Positions 7,595 to 14,605 of a stretch of DNA of 14,605 nucleotides are shown here, in pieces. The translations under genes were made by a program, and so were the position numbers. The stretch's first letter is position 1; the number at the start of each line of letters is the position of its first letter. Origin of the DNA: Gammaproteobacteria bacterium (GTDB lineage: Bacteria; Pseudomonadota; Gammaproteobacteria; Steroidobacterales; Steroidobacteraceae); NCBI GenBank assembly GCA_025350345.1, contig JANXYA010000366.1:1-14605 (forward strand). The letters are read 5' to 3'. Under the pieces are notes generated by a model. The model was not told the DNA's origin. It searched no databases and saw nothing but the letters and a program-made list of their open reading frames with translations.

Positions 7595-10498
7595 ATGCCG
7601 TTGCGTTATGTCATGCGCATGATGGTGCTGGCGGGCCTGCTACCCGCTGCGGCAATGGCGCTGGGCCTGGGGGACATCCACCTCAAATCCGCCCTGAATG
7701 CGCCCCTCGACGCCGAAATCGATGTCACCGCGACCGCCGAGGAGCTGGCGGGCCTGAAGGTGACGCTGGCGAGCCGCGAGAGCTTCACGCGCTACGGACT
7801 GGACTATCCGGCCTATCTGAATACCCTGACTCTGGTTCCTGCCAAGGGCGCGGATGGGCGCGACGTGCTGCGTGTCCGTTCCACGGACGTGGTCACCGAG
7901 CCCTTTGCCACCCTGCTGATCGAGGCGGGCTGGGCGCGTGGGCGTCTGGTCCGCGAATACACAGTGCTGCTCGATCCGCCCACCTTCACCGGCGCCAACG
8001 GCGGTGCCGCGGCGGCCGTGGCCGCGCCCACCACTGCTCCGCAGGAACGTGCCGGTGGCGTGATGCCGGCGGCTGCGGCGCCTGCCGCGACAGTGGCAGC
8101 GCCGGTCTCGGCTCCAGCGCCCGCGCCTGGGCCTGTGCCTGCGGCGAGCCAGTCGGGCGGGACTTACCGCGTGCAGCGTGGCGATACCCTCTCCGCCATT
8201 GCTGCCCACAATTTTCCGAATAACCAGCGCGAAAGGGCGCTGGTGGCGCTCTACAAGGCGAACCCGCAGGCCTTCAGCGGCAACATGAATGAACTGCACG
8301 CCGGCGCGCAGCTGCAGATTCCCGATCCGACCGCCGTGGCGGCGGTAGGCCCTGCGGAGGCCACTGCGGAGGTCCAATCGCAGTATCACGGGTGGGCCGG
8401 CGCCCATGGCGGCGGCGCCCAGCTGCACCTGGTCGCCCCCGCGGAGCCCGGCAGCGGGGCTGCGGGCAAGGCTTCGGCCGGTGAAACGGCGGCGCTCCAG
8501 CAGAAGGTCACGACACTGCAGGCACAGCTGAGTGAATCGCAGCGCCTGCTCGACCTGAAGAACGCCGAGCTCGCGCGCCTGCAGGCGCAGATCGATCGCG
8601 GCAAGGCGGCCCCCGCCGCCGCGCCAGCCACGACACCGCCCCCGGCGGCGAGCACCGCTCCGGCAGCTGCGCCAGAGGCGGCTCCCGAGCAACCCGCGGC
8701 GACAGCGCCGGCGGCTGCGCCGACGCCGCACGCTGTGACCAAGCTGCCGCAGCCGGCGACACCCGCAGCAGGCTCCATTTTCGATTGGCTGCTGGACAAC
8801 TGGTATGTGCCGCTGGGTGTCCTGGCCGTGCTGTTGGCCGCGCTGTATGGCTGGCGGGCGATGCGCTCGCGCCAGTCGCAGGAATTCGAGCGCACGCTCG
8901 AGCACCTGGCCAATCCACCCATGGATATGCCGGCGCGGACGTCAAGACAGGCCGAGACGCAGCCCATTCGTGCGCTCCACACTCGCGACGAACCCTCCTT
9001 CGTCGTCGAGGAGTCGGGCGTCCATCAGGCGCCCCGCATCGGCGAGCAGGAACTGGCCGCGATGCACGCCGCCCCTCCGGTCGCCGTGGAAGACACGGTG
9101 TCGGGCGATACGGCGGTGGCGCTCGACCAGGGCGATCCGCTGGCGGAAGCCGACTTCCACATGGCCTATGGCCTGTACGACCAGGCGGCCGACCTGGTGC
9201 GCATCGCCATATCCCGCGAGCCGGAGCGACGCGACCTGAAGGTCAAGCTGCTCGAGGTCTTCTTTGTCTGGGGCAATCGTGACCAGTTCCTGCAGCTGGC
9301 GCGGGAGCTGGCGGGCAGCCGCGATCAGGCGCAGAGCGGTGAGTGGGAAAAAATCGTCATCATGGGGCGGCAGATCGCCCCCGATGATGTGCTGTTCGCC
9401 AGCGGCGGCGCGCTCCCGGGCGCGGCCAGCGGCGGCGTCGACCTGAATCTCGAGGGCGGCCAGAATAGAGTCGATTTTGACCTGCTGGGCGAGCCTTCGA
9501 TGGCCGCCGGGCAGTCCGCCGACGTGGTGGATCTTGACCTCGGTGCGGCGCTGAGCGGCACCGACTCGACCACTGAGTCGCGTGGGATCGGCGACACGGG
9601 AGTCGATTTCGTGCTCGATGATCCGGCCCGCGGATCGGATGCCACGGGATCCACCCGCGAAATGCCGATCTCGCAGACCGTCACGATGGAATTGCGCGAT
9701 CCCGCCTCCGATTCTCCCACCGTGGAGAATCCGCAGCACGGCGGCGTGGATAACCCGACGATCCGCCACAAGCTGGAGCCCACCGGGCGATTCATGACGC
9801 TGGGCGCGGAGCAGACCGCGGAGCTGGCGCTGGATGATCTGGGCCTCGACCTGTCCGCGGGCGATACCGGCCCGCATGAGGCCGCCGATGCGGGGGCAGA
9901 CTCAGCCCCCACCGTGCTGAGCTCGATGGATGCCGAGACCCGGCAGCTGCTGGCCGGCTCCGATGCTGCGACACGCGACACGACGGAAGTGCCGGCCGTG
10001 GGCGGCGGGAGCAGCGAGAGCGGCACCTGGCTCTTTACCGACAAGGATTTTTCGGCGACGGCCGAGACGCAGCTCGCGGCGCACGCGCCGACCGAACTGG
10101 TCACCGCCATCATGCCGCCGCCGGACACCAACCTCGATTTCACGGGCAGGATTGCCGCGCTCCGGAAGAAGGGGGGCGGTAAAGTCGACCTGAACCTGGA
10201 TAGCCTGGCCATCACCGGCAAGTCGGCGGGCCCGATCGACCTGGATGTCGGCAGCCAGACGGCCCATGAGACCGGCCAATTCGCCCAGACGCAGCGCCTG
10301 CCGGGCGATACGCCCATCAGCGATACGATGGAGCCTGCGACCATGAGCGAGGTGGGCACAAAGCTGGACCTGGCCCGCGCCTACATGGACATGGGCGATC
10401 CGGAAGGCGCTCGCAGCATTCTGGAAGAGGTCCTGGGCGAGGGATCGGCCTCGCAGAAAACCGAGGCGCGTCGCCTCATCGATTCACTCCCGGGCTGA
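7595..10498 (+). CDS. fimV: FimV family polarity/pilus assembly protein
   Basis: FimV is an inner-membrane protein that binds peptidoglycan through a LysM domain and organises the cell pole; in Pseudomonas it is needed for type IV pilus secretin assembly and twitching. The 967 residues show, in order: a signal peptide (cleavage probably after AMA, residue 22); the N-terminal FimV domain starting LGLGDIHLKSALNAPLDAEI; an Ala/Pro-rich linker (about 136-188); LysM (190-243, TYRVQRGDTLSAIA); a coiled coil (297-335); a second Ala/Pro-rich linker; one membrane segment (404-421); and a cytoplasmic part with a TPR-like region (514-572), a long acidic region with repeated VDLDL-type motifs, and the conserved C-terminal helix motif (922-967). 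Two PPP runs (348-350, 841-843) are likely EF-P-dependent sites. fimV-truA linkage is also found in Pseudomonas. truA follows after 7 bases. Confidence 0.95.
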   Translation: MPLRYVMRMMVLAGLLPAAAMALGLGDIHLKSALNAPLDAEIDVTATAEELAGLKVTLASRESFTRYGLDYPAYLNTLTLVPAKGADGRDVLRVRSTDVVTEPFATLLIEAGWARGRLVREYTVLLDPPTFTGANGGAAAAVAAPTTAPQERAGGVMPAAAAPAATVAAPVSAPAPAPGPVPAASQSGGTYRVQRGDTLSAIAAHNFPNNQRERALVALYKANPQAFSGNMNELHAGAQLQIPDPTAVAAVGPAEATAEVQSQYHGWAGAHGGGAQLHLVAPAEPGSGAAGKASAGETAALQQKVTTLQAQLSESQRLLDLKNAELARLQAQIDRGKAAPAAAPATTPPPAASTAPAAAPEAAPEQPAATAPAAAPTPHAVTKLPQPATPAAGSIFDWLLDNWYVPLGVLAVLLAALYGWRAMRSRQSQEFERTLEHLANPPMDMPARTSRQAETQPIRALHTRDEPSFVVEESGVHQAPRIGEQELAAMHAAPPVAVEDTVSGDTAVALDQGDPLAEADFHMAYGLYDQAADLVRIAISREPERRDLKVKLLEVFFVWGNRDQFLQLARELAGSRDQAQSGEWEKIVIMGRQIAPDDVLFASGGALPGAASGGVDLNLEGGQNRVDFDLLGEPSMAAGQSADVVDLDLGAALSGTDSTTESRGIGDTGVDFVLDDPARGSDATGSTREMPISQTVTMELRDPASDSPTVENPQHGGVDNPTIRHKLEPTGRFMTLGAEQTAELALDDLGLDLSAGDTGPHEAADAGADSAPTVLSSMDAETRQLLAGSDAATRDTTEVPAVGGGSSESGTWLFTDKDFSATAETQLAAHAPTELVTAIMPPPDTNLDFTGRIAALRKKGGGKVDLNLDSLAITGKSAGPIDLDVGSQTAHETGQFAQTQRLPGDTPISDTMEPATMSEVGTKLDLARAYMDMGDPEGARSILEEVLGEGSASQKTEARRLIDSLPG

Positions 10499-10505
10499 GG
10501 CCCGG

Positions 10506-11303
10506 ATGGGACGCATTGCCGTCGGCATCGAGTACGACGGCGCCGCCTTTCACGGCTGGCAGATTCAGCCCCATGCCATTTCGGTCCAGGCGATACTGCA
10601 GGGCGCCCTCGGCCAGGTCGCGGCGGCGCCCATCGTGCTCAGCTGCGCGGGGCGCACCGACGCCGGGGTACACGCCCGCGCCCAGGTCGCTCACTTCGAC
10701 ACCACCGCGCAGCGCAGCGCCCACGGCTGGCTGCTGGGCACCAACGCTGCCTTGCCCTCTGCGGTCAGCCTGCGCTGGGTGCAGCCGGTGAGCGAGGATT
10801 TCCATGCGCGCTACGCGGCCCTGCGCCGCTCCTACCGCTACCTGCTGCTCAACCGCCCGGCGCGCTCTGCGCTGGCGGCCGGCCGGGCCTGGTGCGTGCA
10901 CCGGCCGCTGGACGAGGCGCGCATGCAGGGCGCGGCGGACACGCTCGTGGGCGAGCATGACTTCAGCGCCTTTCGCGCCGCCGAATGCCAGGCCCGCACG
11001 CCCGTCCGGCGGGTCGAGTCCCTGACCGTGCGGCGGCGCGAGGACTGGGTGACGGTCGACATCAGCGCGAACGCCTTCCTGCACCACATGGTGCGCAACA
11101 TCGTCGGCACCCTGGTGGCGATCGGGCTGGGGGACGCAGCGCCCGGGCGGGCGCGCGAGCAGCTCGAATCCCGGCAGCGCAGCAGCGGGGAAGCGACCGC
11201 TCCGGCCCAGGGCCTGTACCTCTGGCGGGTCGAATACCCGCCCCAGTTCGGCCTGCCGGACGATTCCGCTATGATCGGGCTGGCCGAAGTCACCGAAGGC
11301 TGA
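10506..11303 (+). CDS. truA: tRNA pseudouridine(38-40) synthase TruA
   Basis: TruA converts uridines 38, 39 and 40 in the anticodon stem of many tRNAs to pseudouridine. The 265 residues begin GRIAVGIEYDGAAFHGWQ. The catalytic aspartate is Asp52 in CAGRTDAGVHA. FHARYAALRRSYRYLL, HDFSAFRAAECQA and the active-site segment FLHHMVRNIVGTL are all in place, and the length is usual. ATG 10506 lies 7 bases after the fimV stop; GAGG in the sequence just before it may serve as ribosome binding site. accD begins 4 bases after the stop. Confidence 0.97.
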   Translation: MGRIAVGIEYDGAAFHGWQIQPHAISVQAILQGALGQVAAAPIVLSCAGRTDAGVHARAQVAHFDTTAQRSAHGWLLGTNAALPSAVSLRWVQPVSEDFHARYAALRRSYRYLLLNRPARSALAAGRAWCVHRPLDEARMQGAADTLVGEHDFSAFRAAECQARTPVRRVESLTVRRREDWVTVDISANAFLHHMVRNIVGTLVAIGLGDAAPGRAREQLESRQRSSGEATAPAQGLYLWRVEYPPQFGLPDDSAMIGLAEVTEG

Positions 11304-11307
11304 ATCC

Positions 11308-12171
11308 TTGTCGTGGTTCGAGAAAATCGTGCCCTCGCGCATCAAGACCGAACGGCGCTCGCGTTCGGTCCCCGAGGGGCTGTGGATCAAGTGCCCGGCC
11401 TGCGATGCGGTCCTGTACCGGGCGGAGCTCGAGCGCAACCTTAACGTCTGTCCCAAGTGCTCGCACCACATGCGCATCGGCGCCCGCGCCCGATTGCAGG
11501 CGCTGCTGGATCCGGGTCCGAAGCTCGAGATCGGCGCGCTGGTGCAGCCCGAGGACCCGCTGCGCTTCCGCGACAGCAAGCGCTACAAGGACCGGCTGGC
11601 ACAGGCCCAGAAGGCGACCGCCGAGCGCGACGCGCTGATCGCGCTGGCCGGCCGCCTGCACGGGGAGGAGCTGGTGGCCTGCGCCTTCGAGTTCCAGTTT
11701 CTCGGCGGCTCGATGGGCTCGGTGGTCGGGGAGCGCTTTCGCCGCGCGGTCGATCATTGCGTGGCGCAGCGCTGCCCCCTGGTGTGCTTTTCGGCGACCG
11801 GCGGGGCGCGCATGCAGGAAGCGCTCCTGTCGCTGATGCAGATGGCCAAGACCAGCGCGGCGCTCGCCCGCCTGGCGCGCGCCGCATTGCCCTACATCTC
11901 GGTCATGACCGATCCGACCACCGGCGGCGTTTCCGCGAGCCTCGCCATGCTGGGCGACCTGAACGTCGCCGAGCCGCGCGCCCTGATCGGCTTTGCCGGT
12001 CCGCGCGTCATCCAGCAGACCGTGCGCGAGACTCTGCCCGAGGGTTTCCAGCGCAGCGAGTTCCTGCTCGAGCACGGCGCGCTCGATCTGATCATCGATC
12101 GTCGCGAGATGCGCGATCGCCTGGCGGCGCTGTTGCAGATGTTGATGAAGCGACCCGCACTCCAGTCCTGA
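11308..12171 (+). CDS. accD: Acetyl-CoA carboxylase carboxyltransferase subunit beta
   Basis: AccD is the beta subunit of the carboxyltransferase that, with AccA, moves the carboxyl group from biotin carrier protein to acetyl-CoA, giving malonyl-CoA for fatty acid synthesis. The 287 residues start with a zinc ribbon (Cys29, Cys32, Cys48, Cys51) and continue with the crotonase-like domain: FLGGSMGSVVGERF, SATGGARMQEALLSLMQMAK, DPTTGGVSAS and GFAGPRVIQQTVRE. The protein lacks the longer acidic-proline tail of E. coli AccD. The start is TTG 11308, because translation from it gives the exact family N-terminus MSWFEKI; GAAGG inside the end of truA lies 8 bases upstream. folC starts 3 bases after the stop. 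No trpF lies between truA and accD. Confidence 0.97.
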   Translation: MSWFEKIVPSRIKTERRSRSVPEGLWIKCPACDAVLYRAELERNLNVCPKCSHHMRIGARARLQALLDPGPKLEIGALVQPEDPLRFRDSKRYKDRLAQAQKATAERDALIALAGRLHGEELVACAFEFQFLGGSMGSVVGERFRRAVDHCVAQRCPLVCFSATGGARMQEALLSLMQMAKTSAALARLARAALPYISVMTDPTTGGVSASLAMLGDLNVAEPRALIGFAGPRVIQQTVRETLPEGFQRSEFLLEHGALDLIIDRREMRDRLAALLQMLMKRPALQS

Positions 12172-12174
12172 TTG

Positions 12175-13443
12175 ATGCCCGCAGCACGAACGCTGGCCGA
12201 TTGGCTGGTCTACCAGCAGCAGCTCCATCCGAGCAGCATTGACCTGGGCCTCGAGCGCGTGCGCGCGGTGGCCGAGCGGCTCGGGCTGCTGCCGGTGCCG
12301 GGCCGCACGGCCATCATCGGCGGCACCAATGGCAAGGGTTCGACCGCGACGCTCCTGGCGGCCATGGGCCAGGCGCACGGCACGCGCGTCGGACTGTTCA
12401 CTTCCCCGCACCTGCTGCGCTACCAGGAGCGCATCAGCGTCGATGGCGTGGAAGTGGAGGAGGCGCAGCTGGTCGCGGCCTTCGAGCGCATCGAAGCTGC
12501 ACGCGGCGGGATTTCCCTGACCTATTTCGAATTCAACACGCTGGCGGCACTGGCGGTGTTTCGCGCCGCCGAAGTCGGGCTCACCATCCTCGAGGTGGGC
12601 CTGGGCGGGAGGCTCGATGCCACCAACGTGGTGGATGCGGACGTCGCGGTCCTGTGTTCGGTCGGCTTCGATCACCGTGACTGGCTTGGCGACACGCTCG
12701 AGGCGATCGGTGCGGAAAAGGCCGGCATCTTCCGGCGCGGCCAGCCCGCGATCCTGGGCACCACCGCGATGCCCGCGAGCGTCACAGCGGTTCTGGCGGC
12801 ACTCGAGTGCCGGGTGGCGGCGGCGGGACGTGAGTTCAGCTGGCGGGTGCACTCGGATGGGCGCTGGGACTTCAGTCAGGCCGGCGCCGAGCTGACAAAT
12901 CTCCCCGCTCCGGCATTGGCCGGTGAGATCCAGTATCGCAATGCCGCCACCGCGCTCGCCGCGCTGCGCTCGCTGCCGGCGTCCGCGCCCCTTCAGGCCG
13001 GCAAGGTCGCGCTCGCGCTGCGCCGCGTGCGCTTGCCCGGCCGGCTGCAGCGGGTGGCCGGGAGCGTCGAGTGGGTGTTCGATGTCGCGCACAACGAACC
13101 GGCTGCCGTTGTGCTCGCCCATGAACTGCGCGCCTTCGGCTCGCGGGGCCGCACGCTGGCGGTGTTCGGCATGCTGGCCGACAAGGACGTCGCCGCGGTG
13201 GCCGCGCAGCTCGATGCGTTGGTCGATCACTGGCTGTTGTGTACGCCGCAGGGTCCCCGTGCGCTTGATTCCGAGCCGCTGGCCGAGCGCATGGGAACGG
13301 TGCGTGGCCAGGTCGACATCTGCCACGAAGTGGAATCGGCCTGCGAGCGGGCGACGCAACGGGCGCGGCCTGGGGATCGAGTGCTGGTGTGCGGGTCCTT
13401 CCACACCGTAGGACCAGCGCTGCAATGGCGTGGGCTATACTGA
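12175..13443 (+). CDS. folC: Dihydrofolate synthase / folylpolyglutamate synthase
   Basis: FolC adds glutamate to dihydropteroate to form dihydrofolate and then lengthens the glutamate tail of folates, using ATP. The 422 residues carry the P-loop GTNGKGST (50-57), FTSPHLLRYQERI, LEVGLGGRLDATNVVDADV and the C-terminal Mur-ligase-like domain with VFDVAHNEPAAV and FGMLADKDVAAV. Length and motifs are complete. I chose ATG 12175 over the TTG directly before it at 12172. The gene follows accD after 3 bases, as in E. coli and Pseudomonas. The next gene, dedD, is in the same reading frame 30 bases downstream, separated by the single TGA at 13441. Confidence 0.97.
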   Translation: MPAARTLADWLVYQQQLHPSSIDLGLERVRAVAERLGLLPVPGRTAIIGGTNGKGSTATLLAAMGQAHGTRVGLFTSPHLLRYQERISVDGVEVEEAQLVAAFERIEAARGGISLTYFEFNTLAALAVFRAAEVGLTILEVGLGGRLDATNVVDADVAVLCSVGFDHRDWLGDTLEAIGAEKAGIFRRGQPAILGTTAMPASVTAVLAALECRVAAAGREFSWRVHSDGRWDFSQAGAELTNLPAPALAGEIQYRNAATALAALRSLPASAPLQAGKVALALRRVRLPGRLQRVAGSVEWVFDVAHNEPAAVVLAHELRAFGSRGRTLAVFGMLADKDVAAVAAQLDALVDHWLLCTPQGPRALDSEPLAERMGTVRGQVDICHEVESACERATQRARPGDRVLVCGSFHTVGPALQWRGLY

Positions 13444-13473
13444 GCGCTCAACTTTCCTTGGGGTAACGCACTC

Positions 13474-14121
13474 TTGCAGACACATCTCAAGGAGCGGCTC
13501 ACCGGCGCAGCACTGCTCGTGGTGATCGTCGTATTGCTGGTGCCGGAGATGTTTCGCGGCCGCCCGGCGAGCGCCCCGCAGCCCGCGAGCACGGCGTTCG
13601 AGGGGCCGCCGGTGCGCTCCTACACCATCGACTTGCGTGACAACGGTGTCGCGCAGCCGCTTCCGGCCGGCGCGCCGTTGAGCGCCAGTACTCCCGTGAT
13701 CGCGGGCTCGGCTCCGGCGACGGGAGCGCCCGCGGCGGCGGCGCCTGCGGCATCGGTTCCGGCGCCCGCGATTGCCGCATCGCCGGCGATGACACCCACG
13801 CAGCCCGCACCGACAGCGGCGCTGTCCAAGCCGGCGGCCTTGCCGCCGCCCGTTGTCGCGAAGCCCGCGCCTGCGCCGGCGCACGCCACGGCGCATTCAG
13901 GCTGGACTGTGCAGGTGGGCAGTTATGCGCGCCGCGATTTTGCCGAGCGCATGGTCAAGCAGATGAAGGCGAAGGGATTTGCCGTGCAGGTCGCCGGCCC
14001 GGACGATCGGGGCCTTTATCGCGTGCGCAGCGCGCCGTTTCCGGAGCGCGCCAGCGCCATGGCGTTGCGCCAGCAAATGCAGCAAAAAGGCCTCAAACCG
14101 ATCGTTAATACGCTGCCCTGA
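13474..14121 (+). CDS. dedD: SPOR domain protein, DedD-like
   Basis: DedD-type proteins are inner-membrane proteins whose SPOR domain binds denuded peptidoglycan strands at the septum and supports cell division. The 215 residues consist of a short cytoplasmic start, one membrane segment (about 9-27, LTGAALLVVIVVLLVPEMF), a long Ala/Pro-rich periplasmic linker with a PPP run (124-126), and a C-terminal SPOR domain (142-215, WTVQVGSYARRDFAERMV through LYRVRSAPF). No ATG precedes the membrane segment in frame before the TGA at 13441, so TTG 13474 is the likely start, with GGGG 10 bases upstream. The folC-dedD-cvpA order matches E. coli and Pseudomonas, which supports the name; the linker itself is not conserved. 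Confidence 0.9.
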   Translation: MQTHLKERLTGAALLVVIVVLLVPEMFRGRPASAPQPASTAFEGPPVRSYTIDLRDNGVAQPLPAGAPLSASTPVIAGSAPATGAPAAAAPAASVPAPAIAASPAMTPTQPAPTAALSKPAALPPPVVAKPAPAPAHATAHSGWTVQVGSYARRDFAERMVKQMKAKGFAVQVAGPDDRGLYRVRSAPFPERASAMALRQQMQQKGLKPIVNTLP

Positions 14122-14200
14122 GACCTGCGGCGGGGCCACCATGCGCCGATAGGGTAGAATGTCGAGGCTGGACGCTTCGGACCGCATGGGGCAGCCATTC

Positions 14201-14605
14201 ATGAATTGGACAGATTACGTGATCATCGCCCTGCTGGTTTTTTCCAGCATCGCGGGCCTGCTGCGCGGCCTGCTGCGCGAGGTGATTTCGCTGGCCACCT
14301 GGCTGGCCGCCGTGGTGCTGGCCTGGCAGTATTCGGCTCTCCTCGAGCCGCACCTGGGCGGCGCGCTCAGCGGCGATTCGGTGCGTCCCTGGGCGGCACG
14401 CGCCATCATTTTCATTGCGGTGCTGCTGATCGGGGGCGCGGTGGGTGCGCTCGTCTCGCGCTTCACGCGCCTGTCGATCTTCAGCGGCACGGATCGCCTG
14501 CTCGGCTTCGTATTTGGATTGTGCCGCGGTGTCGTGGCGCTCGGCGTGCTGGCAATACTTTGCCACGCGACGCGCCTGGATGAGGAGCCCTGGTATCGCG
14601 CCTCC
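14201..14605 (+). CDS. cvpA: CvpA family membrane protein (C-terminus beyond window)
   Basis: CvpA is an inner-membrane protein first found as needed for colicin V production; its molecular role is not settled. The 135 visible residues start MNWTDYVIIALLVFSS, very close to the E. coli start, and show three or four hydrophobic segments (about 6-22, 29-44, 67-87 and 100-120) with the conserved LSIFSGTDRLLGFVFGLCRG. The usual length is about 160 residues, so little is missing. ATG 14201 is chosen by similarity; an in-frame ATG at 14186 would add five residues. The gap after dedD (79 bases) holds a TAGAAT at 14155-14160 but no matching -35 box. In relatives purF follows. Confidence 0.93.
   Translation, partial: MNWTDYVIIALLVFSSIAGLLRGLLREVISLATWLAAVVLAWQYSALLEPHLGGALSGDSVRPWAARAIIFIAVLLIGGAVGALVSRFTRLSIFSGTDRLLGFVFGLCRGVVALGVLAILCHATRLDEEPWYRAS

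Noticed and set aside
7640..8905. Minus-strand open frame of 421 codons opposite the first part of fimV
   Set aside because: Its Arg-rich, Gly-rich low complexity mirrors the Ala/Pro linkers of FimV; no independent start signal or domain.
11290..13425. Minus-strand open frame of 711 codons opposite accD and folC
   Set aside because: It spans two convincingly identified genes, has composition typical of antisense frames (many His, Arg, Gln) and shows no domain.
14155..14160. TAGAAT as a -10 box for cvpA
   Set aside because: No -35 box lies at 16-18 bases and there is no TGn extension; cvpA can be read from the upstream operon.

Overview
The window reads as core chromosome of a high-GC gammaproteobacterium. 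The order prmB-aroC-asd-fimV-truA-accD-folC-dedD-cvpA is, from memory, the arrangement of Xanthomonadales-like and Pseudomonas-like genomes. An adjacent efp with an EpmA-type EF-P lysyl-ligase and a FimX-like signalling protein fit the same picture. I see no insertion sequence, phage gene, CRISPR array, tRNA or rRNA. Coding density is very high: the longest non-coding gap is about 219 bases (1193-1411), and most neighbours overlap by 1-4 bases or lie within 30.

Left part (1-4459). A minus-strand gene with a receiver-like, a PAS and a degenerate GGDEF region (FimX-like) runs off the left edge. It is divergent from efp (1412-1981, +). Five bases after efp ends a convergent minus-strand operon, transcribed sco - psd - epmA (4459 down to 1987), with 4-base ATGA overlaps at both junctions. 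It joins a cytochrome oxidase copper chaperone, phosphatidylserine decarboxylase and the ligase that modifies EF-P Lys34.

Right part (4458-14605), all on the plus strand. prmB, aroC and asd form a tightly overlapping group: ribosomal protein L3 methylation, chorismate synthesis and aspartate semialdehyde synthesis. The prmB start codon overlaps the sco start codon in one CATG. A hairpin resembling an intrinsic terminator separates asd from fimV, a large peptidoglycan-binding inner-membrane polarity protein. fimV is followed by truA, accD, folC, dedD and cvpA (cut by the right edge). The trpF gene (trpFBA in Xanthomonadaceae) that I recall between truA and accD in relatives is absent here.

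The genes are mostly housekeeping: translation (efp, epmA, prmB, truA), lipid synthesis (psd, accD), amino acid and folate synthesis (aroC, asd, folC) and envelope, polarity and type IV pilus functions (FimX-like, fimV, dedD, cvpA). I did not find a convincing undescribed system. The points worth a second look are local: degenerate signalling motifs in the FimX-like protein, an altered ATP-binding motif in EpmA, a possible leaderless sco promoter at the shared start, the hairpin ahead of fimV, a repeated acidic motif in FimV, and polyproline sites in FimV and DedD.
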